From Hygrocybe punicea (lineage: Eukaryota > Basidiomycota > Agaricomycetes > Agaricales > Hygrophoraceae): a stretch of DNA of 64,000 nucleotides. Location: assembly GCA_963556145.1 (NCBI GenBank), contig OY744467.1:1984001-2048000 (forward strand), read 5' to 3'. Below, piece by piece: positions 45,163 through 55,881 of the stretch (the stretch's first letter is position 1; the number at the start of each line of letters is the position of its first letter). The notes under the pieces are model-generated. The model was given only the letters and a program-made list of their open reading frames with translations. It ran no database searches and was not told the origin of the DNA. The translations under genes and the position numbers were made by a program.

Positions 45163-46690
45163 TTATTTTATTTTATTTTATTGAAGGTGAATTGACGCTG
45201 TGAATTGGGGTTGGTCAGAGTGAGACCCGATTCTGACCCGATTCTGCCATCCATAATCGACTTTGAATCAACCTTTGAATCAACTCTTGAATTGGCTACT
45301 CTGACCCCTACTATTGCAAAACCAAATTCGATAATCAGGGATGGAGACTGTATTGAGTCTGTATCTCCTCTTGACAATCAATATGCCCATATATCTTGTA
45401 TCCTCAAAACTTTCAGCTTGAATATCATTAGTTTCCACACTAAAAACAAGCCCTCTTCAGGGAACATTGTCCATAGACATGAACCACCAGTAACTTCAAG
45501 GCCAGTCAAGGTGCTCTTTCATGATGTACAGCGTGAATTTATTGTTGTGGATAAACCAGGCAGCATTGTTCATTAGTTTGATTCCTCTCAACTTTGCACC
45601 ATACACCTGCTTAGAAATGAATGTCTGGGTATGAGGACTAGGTCGATAGTCACTACTGACCCAAGGGGGGCCCAGGATTCAAAAATCTGAGTGCGGGTCG
45701 GAAATTTTTTTATTCTGATGATTTTGGGGACCTCCCCCCCCCCTCCTTCCTAATATGGGTATATTTAATTACATAATATCCAAACAAGGCAATCCAATTT
45801 ACTGCTGACCCTTCTTGGTGATCACATGCACCTCACCCCACCAAGTTGTGAGGCACGAAGTCACTTGAAGGTTGAGACAATTGAAATGAAACTGTATCAA
45901 CCCAATCAGTCTGAGCATAAATGTAACAGGAAATTACTCACAGTGTGTTGTCCCAGACTTGCCTGTCCACCAGTCTCCATCAGGATCATCTCATGGCATT
46001 CTGGGCACTCAAGCTTGTCTTTAACTTGGAATTTTGGTGCTGCCTGTCATTTGTATTAGTTTCTGTACCTATAGATGATTCCATTTTACCATGATGCAAG
46101 TGTTGCAAGCACTCAGAGGTTTTTGGGAAGTCAAAAATTACTATAGAATGCTATGTATCAAAGTATTACTTTTTTTTTTTGCTCAGCCCACCACCACCCC
46201 CCCTACCTCAGGTGCAGGGTTTGAATCCTGGGCCCACCTTGTACTGACCAGTCTAACTGTTTTTGACACTCCGCTCGGCTTCACCTGTCTCACTCTAGGC
46301 GACGAGACGGTTTGGCAGGGCTGGATGATACTGGGCTTTCCAAAACTGCTGTAAATTTGCCTAACTCAGAACTTCAGCCTCCTCCCCTGAGTCCTGGCTG
46401 CCCTATTCACATATCTACAGTGTACATTACCTGTATGTTATCGAAAGATTGATTCCCTGTTGGAAACCATGTTCTCTGGGTCCCAGAGCCGTCAACTCCT
46501 TCCAATGCAGTAGCCCCAGTTCAAACCACCTAGTCACCAGACTCACCACCAAAATGTGACAGTGGCCAAATTGGGTCAGAGTTGACCAGGTATCGGGCTG
46601 GGCTACCCAGGAGGCCGGTGGATTAATCAAAATAATTGCATTTTTGGGAATAAACAAATAGCAATAACGAGAATGAGCAGCCAACTTTTT
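45163..46690. other. Interval without supported gene
   Basis: 45205-45576 is an open frame (MGLVRVRPDSDPI) without recognisable domain. 46160-46240 has a T-run followed by C-rich sequence and GGTTTGAATCC, a tRNA B-box-like word, but no full tRNA or clear SINE. 46535-46560 (CACCAAAATGTGACA) resembles the flank of the DDE element at 21050. Confidence 0.4.
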
Positions 46691-46694
46691 TTTT

Positions 46695-47885
46695 GTGTCC
46701 AATGCCGCCAAAAAATCCCTTCAAGCCACTGCCCAACATGCACGTGCAGGCTGTGCAGCTGCTCGTAAAGCTGCCAAAAGAACACATGATAAGTTTTCGA
46801 GCACCCTGGAACAGTCAGACAGTTTACCACAGTCTCCTGGACCATCTGATATTGAAATTGACAGCTCAGAATCCGAATGTGGGTATGCTGGTGGTGTCAA
46901 TCATATCATCATCAGCTCGGATGATGAACCGGATGGTGCTGAGTCAGGTTGGGATGCAGGATGTGAGTCAGTTGAAGAGCTTGGTAAAGAGGACATCCAG
47001 GAGCTCAGAAAGAAGGGTGAGGCCTTCTTGGAGATGAGGAAGCTGACAAAAAACCTGTATGATAAGATGAAGATGAGATTGCAAGAAGGGAAATGGAAAA
47101 ATCTTGGGACGAACCGTTCACTTGGATATCATGGGCATTCCGAGCGCACAAAATGCTGCCAGCATCAACAAGCACACACACGACAGGAGCAGCATGAAAA
47201 TGTAAAGAATTCATGAGTATCAAGATCCTGGAAGCCAGCAGACTACTCACCATTTCACAGGAATGATGCTCAAGTCGTCCTTATGAGTAAGCTCTTTGCT
47301 CCGCCTCCTCTGCAGCCTGTTCCTCCTTGCCCTGGTACACCAACTCCTTCAGTGAGCATCTCTGGGTTGCACAAAGCCAGTGAAACTGACAGCGACTCAC
47401 CTGGCAACCATGCTTACACCCCTGCTGAACTCGGGAACTTCAGCTCAGATGAAGACTTGATTTGGGCAGTAGGAAGTGGGGAGGATGCTGATGATGAAGA
47501 TGAACCCAATAACTTACCCTGCCAACCCAGCAACTCTGGCCAAACCATTTCCCCCATGCCGACATCTCCTCTCTGTTGCTCCTCCTCCAAAACACCGTCG
47601 TCTTGAGATCTCTGTTCATGCTGCCCATGAGGAGAAGCAGAGAAAGAAGGTGGCTGAATTTGAAAGTGCATTGGCAGATATAAAAAAAGGTTGGAGTCAA
47701 AGAAAACGGTCTTTGTTGGAGGACCAGAGGGGTTGCAAGCCCATCGAGCACATGTAATTCAGAGTTTCCTTCTTATGATTGTGAAGCAAGGCCATTTGGA
47801 GGTGGAAGCATCTGAGCGTGCAGCAGAAAGTCATGGTTTTGCACTGAAATGGGGTGGGCGATGCCTTCGTGCATCAGGAAATTGA
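46695..47885 (+). pseudogene. DDE transposase (Tc1-like, Agaricomycete type), N-terminal part
   Basis: The plus-strand reading starts near AAKKSLQATAQHARAGCAAA and has an acidic stretch (IEIDSSESE), then FLEMRKLTKNLYDKMK, EGKWKNLGTNRSLGYHGHSE. An intron-separated block SSDEDLIWAVGSGEDADDED follows, then RRLEISVHAAHEEKQRKKVA, EGLQAHRAHVIQSFLLMIV and ERAAESHGFALKWGGR. This is the N-terminal third of the family whose middle and C-terminal parts are at 32760-33229 and 21279-22936. It stops at WGGRCLRASGN, so it is a truncated copy. Confidence 0.72.
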
Positions 47886-48189
47886 AAACCATATGAGAAA
47901 GTCTTATAAGACCTGATCAGATAAATCATAAGTAACATCCAGTGCCACAATGATAACAGCAAGGTCAACCCAGATAATTTATGGTTACCTAGATGAAAAT
48001 ATATCACATCAAGCATATTGATATAAATGTAACATTGGTCACCAACAATGTCTTTCCCCCCAATCCAAGATAATTCATGGCTGCGAAGATCAATAACATC
48101 AGATATATCAGAACTGCAGCCCTAGTGTCATGACCATCTTAATGCTACAAGTGTTCAAGCTGTATCATCTTGACTTCCCAGCTGAAACA

Positions 48190-48600
48190 ATCTCAGCATG
48201 ATATACATGGTTCAGCAGTAGCCATGAATCTATGTGTGCCGCAACAATACTCAATCTGTCAATCATGACATGAAAGCAGCAGCTATATCATAATTTCAAT
48301 ATGAGGCTCAAAGATCAGCAGATGATGGCCGTTGATAAGATTATAGCAGGGTGATCCTCAAAGATGACATTTGTCATATTTGTCATAATGAGTGCCGGCG
48401 CAGCAGTGTAGCCATAAATCTGTGGATGCTGCAAGGGTGCTGATTCTGTCAACCATGACACACAAGCAGCAGCTTCATCATAATTTCAAAACTAGGCTCA
48501 AAGATCAGCAAGTGACAAGCATTGATAAGATGATAGCAGGATGGTCTTAGTGATGAATTTTTTAGACGCATCATAATTGTCATGGTTGTCGCCGGCATAA
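48190..48600. repeat. Two-copy tandem repeat of about 190 bp
   Basis: Both copies contain AGCAGCAGCT-TCATAATTTC and GGCTCAAAGATCAGCA followed by GATAAGAT-ATAGCAGG. They are diverged. No gene is seen in 47886-48670. Confidence 0.7.
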
Positions 48601-48678
48601 CAATCTGACAATGCCAAGCAAAATGGAAGCGGGACCGAGGAAATAATATATTAATGAGAAAGCGAATGACATGTAGAG

Positions 48679-50628
48679 CTAATATGCCTGGGGTTCACCC
48701 TCTTCATACGCCGAAGCCAGATTTTCCTTGTAAGCGCACCTCTTCTCCTTGATGCGACACAAAGCACCACCCTCAACTGGTACTCTAGCTTCTGAGAATG
48801 AATGTGGGAAGATTTTGCTACATAAAGATTAACAGTGAGAAACATCATTTACAAATGGTGAATGACTTACCGGTTCCACCAGGTGAGGAGTTCCTCGACT
48901 TCTTCCTTCTCCTCAACATCCTCAAGGAGATCTAAGAGACTGTTGTAGAACGTCTTGGAATCCGTGACCGTATCGGTGTGAGAGAAAGTGCTTGTGGAAC
49001 TGAGAGCAAAGCGAACCTGAATAATTATGAGAAGTAATCATTTCTAACATCTGACAGCAGTATGAACCTGAGTAGCGATGTAAACCAAGGATGCTTTCGT
49101 CACACACATCATACCATGAATTCAGGCATTTCCCAACCGCGTTGCTTTCGGCTCCTCGTCATCGACTGAGCTCGGCGACGTGAAGACGTGTTTGAATCCC
49201 TATGTATCTTCAAATAAGACGAAGGGGTTTCATGAGATATTACGAACCGTGACTAAAAGCTGACTTCTCATTAAACCGTTCCAAGAGTCCTCTGGATCAT
49301 AGGCGAGGTCTGCGTAAAGGAAGATAGGCCACTGATCACCACGGTGTGACGGCGAGTTTTGGGGTAGATCCGGAATTGGAATCTACTAGAAGGGGTGATC
49401 TGCTAGAAAGAGATCAAAGGAGTAAAGCTTTTCTATAGTGTCTAGTCAATCCAACCCGAATCTGGGGTTCCGGATCAGAGGGGAAGTGTGGGGGAAGGGA
49501 GTACGAAGACTAATATAACTAATACGACAAGTGGACTAAAGGATAGAACTGAAGAGGAGTAATATGATGTGATATGATAGAGAGTGATAATCTACATGTT
49601 TGTAGTGTAAAAGTACATCTTTTATACTACTGTGAAGGATCCTGTGCTGTAGTAACTATGTACTACAAGCGAAGGCTGTAAGTGATAGGGGGAGTGGAGC
49701 GGAGGATAGGAGGGATGGTGCTATGTACTAAGTAACGGGAAACAAAGATATATGATATGCAACTATATACGTACTGATTCCGGGTCGTAGGGAACATTGC
49801 CTCGTCGATAGGAGCGATTCCGGAGGGGGATCCGGAGCAGAATCGATGGAAACAACTGGAATTGGGCGGAATCGGCGATACATGAATGGGAATGGACGGG
49901 GACAATGTGGGATATGAAGAGGATTTGGGTCCAGATGGCCCGGAGCCTCTACAACGGACGTGCATCTCGCCGCTACGAAGCTTCTCTTTAATACTGTACA
50001 AGATGTAGGGGATTTCTTTTAATTTATAATAAAAGGAAGGAAAACATGACGTACTGGGGCAAAGACCAATCTACTCCTGCAGGACAAAGGAGCGCACCGG
50101 TCTTCTCATGATGAAATCCACGTGTTGTCTTTATCTTACGACTGAGAGGAGGTTCAAGAGTCGGCCTGGGAAGCATAATCCAGTCAATGATGGCGGACTT
50201 CATGCCTTTTGTGTCATCGGCATGGGCCCCGCTTATGCCTTTTCCTAGCTGAAAGAACAGATGTACAAGGAAGAAGTAAAAATACATTGAACAACTCACT
50301 AGGCCAGACAAGAGCTCGATTTCTTCTTCAGAGGATTCCAAAAGTCGTTTCTCAAGATCAGGACACACCCTGAGCAGATCCTCGAACACTCGATGTTCGC
50401 GACGTTCCCTGCGGAAGACCTAAAATTGCACCATGGGGTTACAACGTGATAATAATATGTGCTTACTTCTGCGTTAAAGACTCGATGTCCACAGGCTCCG
50501 ATTCACCCATGCGAGTCAAGCCGTTTGTAATAAGAACATTCATGTTGCAGAAGGTGTGGACGACTCGACCGAAATGGCGTCCGCCGTCCGTGGTGCACAA
50601 GGGGGTCGGTAATGGTCCTACTCATTGA
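48679..50628 (-). pseudogene. DUF6698-family gene interrupted by a solo LTR
   Basis: Minus strand, exons read in order: GGRHFGRVVHTFCNMNVLIT, then FRRERREHRVFEDLL and LEKRLLESSEEEIELLSG. Next come KGISGAHADDTKGMKSAIID, TRGFHHEKTGALLCPAGVDW and IKEKLRSGEMHVR. After the LTR the reading resumes exactly as GDQWPIFLYADLAYDPED, SWNGLMRSQLLVT, ASLVYIATQ, VRFALSSTSTFSHTDTV and ELLTWWNRKIFPHSF, to a TAG at 48679. This is the known order of DUF6698 proteins, expanded in Agaricomycetes and of unknown function. All introns have GT-AG ends and I saw no stop apart from the LTR, so the gene was intact until the insertion. The first exon and start (perhaps near 50760) are not resolved. Confidence 0.8.
49345..49954 (-). 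repeat. Solo LTR, 610 bp, in the DUF6698 gene
   Basis: On the minus strand it begins TGTAGAGGCTCC and ends CCGTCACA. It is flanked by ACGG on the plus strand (49341-49344, 49955-49958), a 4-bp duplication; removing it restores the codons for M-H-V-R-G-D-Q-W. A TATA-like element (TATAAAAG on the minus strand, near 49620) fits an LTR promoter. Confidence 0.85.
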
Positions 50629-50770
50629 AGTTAGCACTTTGAGGAGTACCTGAAGAGAAGGGGAATCATGGTCATTTCCTGGAGCCAAGCTGCAATGCAT
50701 CGTCGCACGTCCGTCGACCAGTGGATACTGCAGGGTCAGACTGTGCGGGTTCAGACATTGGACGTTAAGG

Positions 50771-51025
50771 TCAAGATGATAAAGGAGAATGGTTTGTCTG
50801 GTATGATTTTATATGAAGACTGGTGGCAGAGATAGACTGGGTATGAATTGTGTATGCATACGGCTTGTAAATGGGTATCATCTGCAATAACTGTCGATTG
50901 ACCAGTGTCCCCAAATAGATCATAATTAGGATACCGGCCAGTAGAAGTAGAACGAACTGACTGTTTTTGTTAGCCGGCATATTATAATGGGCTGCGGTTG
51001 CAGAACTAGTGCGAGAAAATGACAC
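50771..51025 (-). CDS. Small ORF with one membrane segment (doubtful)
   Basis: A minus-strand frame contains MPANKNSQFVLLLLAGILIM, a strong hydrophobic stretch, and a short basic-polar tail. No family is recognised and no upstream signals decide that it is a gene; it could also be part of an upstream exon region of the DUF6698 gene. Confidence 0.2.
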   Translation of the reverse strand: MSFSRTSSATAAHYNMPANKNSQFVLLLLAGILIMIYLGTLVNRQLLQMIPIYKPYAYTIHTQSISATSLHIKSYQTNHSPLSS

Positions 51026-51124
51026 AACATTTTGACCAGGCTGGCAACGTGATTAATAACTGAGTTTATAATCAATTTCTGCGGCCAAACCAGATATTCA
51101 AAGAAAACTACATCACTGTCAATC

Positions 51125-51637
51125 ATGTCCACTCGTCAGCGAAAAGGTAGCCAATCAAGGAAGCACCCCCAGGCCATTGATGAGGTCGAAGTCATTATCC
51201 GGTATGAAAAAATAATCCAACTAACTTGACTCTGAAGCTAAGTTAAAACATCTAGAAGTACTAGGGGCAAACAGACGTACTGTTTATTGGAGGAGGAAGA
51301 CCTGGAGGACGAGAATGATTCGCTAGATTCTGACAACATCGGCAAGCAAATGTTTTCTCACCTTTAGTGTGTCTCATACCACAATACAGATCGTGACGCC
51401 ATGATCTGGTTGTGAGACCGTCTTTTGAGGGCAGAAGAACTGTTGACCGCACGCTGCAGCATTTCCGAGTTGACATTGAAGAACATGCAATATGCGGCCG
51501 AACTGAAGATAGAACGTTACATCAACGAGATTGCTCAGAAGTATATTCCAGAGGATATGCTTGCCGAATATTATGCGGAGTACCCAAAACATCAGCCTAC
51601 ATGGACGTCGTCATCACCTGTGCCTCGTAAGTTGTAG
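51125..51637 (+). CDS. Small coiled-coil-like protein, unrecognised
   Basis: ATG at 51125 (MSTRQRKGSQSRKHPQAIDE), a basic start followed by acidic sequence (EEEDLEDENDSLDSDN). Then comes a helical, charge-rich stretch (LLRAEELLTARCSISELTL, ELKIERYINEIAQKYIPED) and an end PTWTSSSPVPRKL at 51637. At least two GT-AG introns are needed (about 51202-51255 and near 51345-51412). I do not recognise the family. A similar layout (LL-AE heptad region) is seen in the gene at 53687. Confidence 0.45.
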
Positions 51638-52042
51638 AATTCATTGTTCAACATCTTGATTTTGCATCTAGGTGGTGATGACTAACAATCGAGTTGGTAT
51701 ATAGTTACATAACGCATTCATTATGCTAACGCCATGTAAACGCCTGCATATAAATGTCTGCACTGATATCATCTTGATTCCACCTGACGTGTTCGAAGTA
51801 TGTCTACGACTTCTGGTAAAGGCACTCATTAAACTTGTCCTAGTCGTGATGAGCAACCAACCTTTATTTGTCATCCGCTCAGATCCATCAAGACCCGATT
51901 TCAGAACCACCCATCTTTGCCGAAGTACTTGTATACTCCCCACAAGTGTTGGAACAACTTTGCTATTTCACCCCAGACAATATTGTTGTTATTTGAGACC
52001 ATCTCGTGAATTCTGTCAAGGGTCTGAGTCAGAAGTAATACA

Positions 52043-53447
52043 TCAATAGGCAGGATGTGTATACCCATTTAAAAGGGTGTATGTATCCTGTTGCCTCCAC
52101 TTAGGTTTTTGGCCCTGACGCTGCATTGTTGTTCGTAGTTCTGTCCTAAAAATGTACCCTAAAATCAGAATGGAAGTTGAACAGACGTAGTTCCACAACC
52201 ATTTGGTGCTGCATTGCTGTCTGCTACGCTTGTGTCCCATGCGTTCACTGACATCACCCCAAGGTATAGTGAACTTAGAGTCCTGGTTGGCGCTAATCTC
52301 CAACACAATTTTAGTCAGGTCTTCTTCTTCAACCTTTGTCCACCAGCCTGGCAACGTTCTAATGCAAGTCTGATAGATTACGACTGCAGTCACTTACCAC
52401 TTATTCGCGTGGCACGATGTTTGAGATGATTCCTGTAGCAGTCTCGGCAGTCTGTCTTGGACCTGCCAACCATGGTGCTGACAACAGTCCATTTTTTGCC
52501 GTGTTGCGTAACATATCTTCAATAGTGGTCAGTATATTCTAGGATACATTGGTATCAAAAGATCTTGCCAGATCAAACTGTTATCCTCAGATTTAGTCCA
52601 TGAACCCTGCTTACCCCAAGGTTGATACGCTCTGTGAATGTGATGATAAACAGCGCCTAACGGACGCAAAGGGAGGGCAGAGGCTACACATCCAGTAAAT
52701 AACGCCCCAAGGATTAAATAGCTCGTTGTCAATGTACCTATCTTAGACCAAAACATATTATTACGTGTCATTTTAGATGTGGTGAAGATCAGTTCTGCCA
52801 ACTGTTTGGAGTTGATGTTGTTCAGCTGTGATACGAACTAATCAATGTGACAAGACGTCGAAGGTGGTCGAACCCGGGCCACCTCCTGGTATGAAGTGAT
52901 CGCTTCACGCATCAAGCTATCCTCTTCCGCCAAGAACTTCCCTTGTTTGTACACCAAACCCTCATTTTGTGCCAAATCTGCCAACTGTCGAGTAGATAAC
53001 CACTTTGTCACCAACATTTCCACATTTTCTGGAGTATTCTGCTTTCCGATGGCCAAAGTAGAATCCAGCGCCGATTGCTCATGACTTCTGGTCATCTCAG
53101 ACCCGGAATCTAGCATAGCAGATTAGGAATACAGCAGACAGCTAACTTGCGCCCTTACCATCGCCCAGAGTATTCACAACTTCACTGTCCATCGTATCTC
53201 TAATTTCTGCAGCAGCGGTAACGACTGCGTTAATGAACATGGCCAACTCGGATTCAGCACTGGAGTCAGATAATCGATTTGCCAGAGCCCCTTGGCCTTC
53301 CTGGGCCAATCTTGACCCCTTTGCCGGCCGCTGAATCGATCAAGTAACCGAGTCAAGGTGGGAGCAAATAACGCTGAGCCAATGGCTCACCTGCTCCGTG
53401 TCTTCTTCTTGACAATGTTTCCCCAGGGATGACATTTCCAAGTGCAT
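52043..53447 (-). CDS. REB1/TTF-I-like Myb DNA-binding protein
   Basis: Minus strand, start at 53447 (MHLEMSSLGKHCQEEDTEQ). After an intron RPAKGSRLAQEGQGALANRL and AAEIRDTMDSEVVNTLGD; next exon WLSTRQLADLAQNEGLVYKQ and GKFLAEEDSLMREAI, as in the N-terminal part of REB1-like proteins. Then LPLRPLGAVYHHIHRAYQPW and GKQGSWTKSEDNSL (first Myb repeat), HGKKWTVVSTMVGRSKTDCR and DCYRNHLKHRA (rest of the repeat). A second repeat follows: GWWTKVEEEDLTKIVLE, PWGDVSERMGHKRSRQQCST. It ends GQKPKWRQQDTYTLLNGYTH at 52043, shorter than relatives that continue with further Myb-like sequence. Family role: sequence-specific binding at rDNA terminators and promoters in the nucleus; here only inferred. The exon joins near 52540 and 52170 are uncertain and a truncation is likely. 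Confidence 0.72.
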
Positions 53448-53686
53448 AGTGAACTTGAAAGTGAACTTGAAGGATTTGTGAGTAGCAATTTAATCAGTAC
53501 CGACTCTCACTTCTTTTTTTGCAAAATGTATCTGAGAACACTTTAAAAGACCAAGGCTATCTACTACAGTATTATCGACTTCGGAAGAAAAGAGACAAAT
53601 GTGGCTGTGACCCTTGTTGGCCAGCTTTATGGAGCCCGGCTTGAGGGCAGTTTAAAACTGTCAGCCCAAACCGGGAACAGGGAACA

Positions 53687-54277
53687 ATGGATACTCCTAT
53701 CATGATGCCTATGGATACTCCTATGTCCTCCGAGTCAAAGGAATCCAACACGAACATGAATCCTCACCAGGAGTTCATGAATTTCTCTATCGTAACGCAC
53801 TATCCACCATAATCCTCTGAGACTCGGAATCTAACATTCCCACCCTAGTATCTAGTCAATTCCCACTATACTACACGATCCGTGGAGTTTTGGCAATCCG
53901 TTGTCGAGTACAATGAGATGTTGGGCAAGTTACTCGAAGCTGAGGATGTGTTTTTGTGGCAGAGGGACGCCGTGATGAAGATGGAATGCCAGCTCATCAA
54001 CAAGGAGTTAGAGTATCTTACTGAGGGCAAGATACAGCAACATCATAACATATCCCTGGCTTGCGCCAGGATGCAGCGCCGGGATTCAACAACATCTCCC
54101 CTTTTCCCACCCCATCTCGCTCCCATAATGCAGCTGGGGCCCGCAGAAAGGTTACACTTACTCAAACAGAGCCAAGCCGACCAGGCTCGTGACACCAAAG
54201 AAAGAGCGAGGCACAAGGGTCAAATTGGGTCAGAGAACATGGAAAATGCAGGCAATTTTCCGGAAGTCAGGTTGTAG
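53687..54277 (+). CDS. Small coiled-coil protein, unrecognised
   Basis: ATG at 53687 (MDTPIMMPMDTPMSSESKES). A 57-nt GT-AG intron (about 53795-53851) joins FMNFSI to YLVNSHYTTRSVEFWQSVV. The second exon is helical and charge-rich (LLEAEDVFLWQRDAVMKME, LINKELEYLTEGKIQQHHN) and ends PEVRL at 54277. About 175 residues. It is divergent from the REB1-like gene (240 bp between starts). Family unknown; similar in style to the gene at 51125. Confidence 0.5.
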
Positions 54278-54829
54278 GAGTCTGCGAGCCTATCTTTTTA
54301 CTTTTTTGATGTATCACAATAACACTATTTATTATAAAGGTTACCGGGATTCTAATCAAGCACTTAAGTTTTTGTGCAAGCATAAGTGTACACGGTCTCG
54401 CCCTTCAAGTGTAAGACGGCAACAGACATGGACAATTTAAATAGTGTATGATTTGTGAGTAATATGTATCCTATTAAAGCTTCAAGCTGGAGCAAACAGC
54501 CAACTGTTGGCGAGGCACTTTATAAAAAGGACTCTGATGACCAGAAGTCGTATTCAAGTCGAGGCCACAAAGTGTGAGAATCCATTCACATTCTTTGGCC
54601 TGCAAAATGGCAGCTACTTTCCCTACATCATCACCAGCAATAATGACCACTATTTCACCAACCCCATCAGGGTGAATGGGAACGAGCAAACGCAGTGGGA
54701 CTAACATGGTGCAGGGAACCCTGCTCAACAATTTGACATTGATTGCTGGAGGGTCACCTGTGACCAGAGTGCCCAGTGTATATGCAACCTTGTTCTCGTG
54801 GGTGCCATTTTCCCAGCTACAATCTGGTG

Positions 54830-55881
54830 TAGTGTTGCCACGGCTATAGCCGATGTTTTTTGAAAAATTGCCTTTTTAGGCTAGTAAAATTAGCTAAAAT
54901 TATGAAAATATTTGAGGAGATGGGCGAAGCCAAAAGCTGAGGGGTCACTTAAGGGTGCACAGTAGCATACCATGTCACACAGTATCTTGAAAGTACTTGA
55001 CAAGTATACTAAATATCATTACCAGAACTTTCAGCATGGTATTGTAACAGTATTCAGATATAAACTACAATACTTGTGCTCAAATTCATCTGAAAGTATG
55101 AAGGAAAATGAGACTTATACCTTTTCAATAACATCAAGCCTTTTGTTTCACTACTTTTACTGTATCTACAGCAAAGTACCGTATAGTTCGGATAGAATAC
55201 TTGCAGCCTAAGATGAATAAAAGTATTAAACTAGTAAGGAAGTTGTGCCACTTTCACTACTAGGATACCTTTTGAATCCTTTCAAGATACAGTGTGAAAT
55301 AGTATAGTACTGTTGCCATATTGTAGATTTAAGATACTGTGTCAATACTTTTAAGATACTGTTTCAGTACTTTTATTATAATAAAAGTATCTTAAAAGTA
55401 TTGACACAGTATCTTAAATCCACAATATGGCAATAGTACTATACTATTTCACACTGTATCTTGAAAGGATTCAAAAGGTATCCTAGTAGTGAAAGTGGCA
55501 CAACTTCCTTACTAGTTTAATACTTTTATTCATCTTAGGCTGCAAGTATTCTATCTGAACTATACAGTACTTTGCTGTAGATACAGTAAAAGTAGTGAAA
55601 CAAAAGGCTTGATGTTATTGAAAGGGTATAAGTCTCATTTGCCTTCATACCTTCAGATGAATTTGAGCACAAGTATTGTAGTTTATGTCTGAATACTGTT
55701 ACAATACCATGTTGAATGTTATGGTAATGATATTTAGTATACTTGTCAAGTACTTTCAAGATACTGTGTGACATGGTATGCTACTGCGCACCCTGTGAAA
55801 TATTTTCATAATTTTAGCTAATTTTACTAGCCTAAAAAGGCAATTTTTCAAAAAACATCGGCTATAGCCGTGGCAACACTA
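54830..55881. mobile_element. Foldback hAT-type element, 1.05-kb near-perfect palindrome
   Basis: Both ends read TAGTGTTGCCACGGCTATAG inward, and the arms match across almost the entire length with the centre near 55378; the left arm has about 36 extra bases near 54915-54955. Mirrored 79-aa ORFs (MSHSILKVLDKYTKY) arise from the symmetry. Flanks ATCTGGTG / ATCCAGCA differ only by transitions. It interrupts the Spt5-like gene between YRMLD and CSWENG. Confidence 0.85.

Noticed and set aside
46150..46370. Possible tRNA or tRNA-derived SINE (GGTTTGAATCC word next to a T-run)
   Set aside because: No A box at the right distance, no cloverleaf, no flanking duplication found; the B-box-like word alone is not enough.
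54972..55774. Mirrored 79-aa ORFs (MSHSILKV...)
   Set aside because: A consequence of the palindrome; low-complexity and without homology signals.
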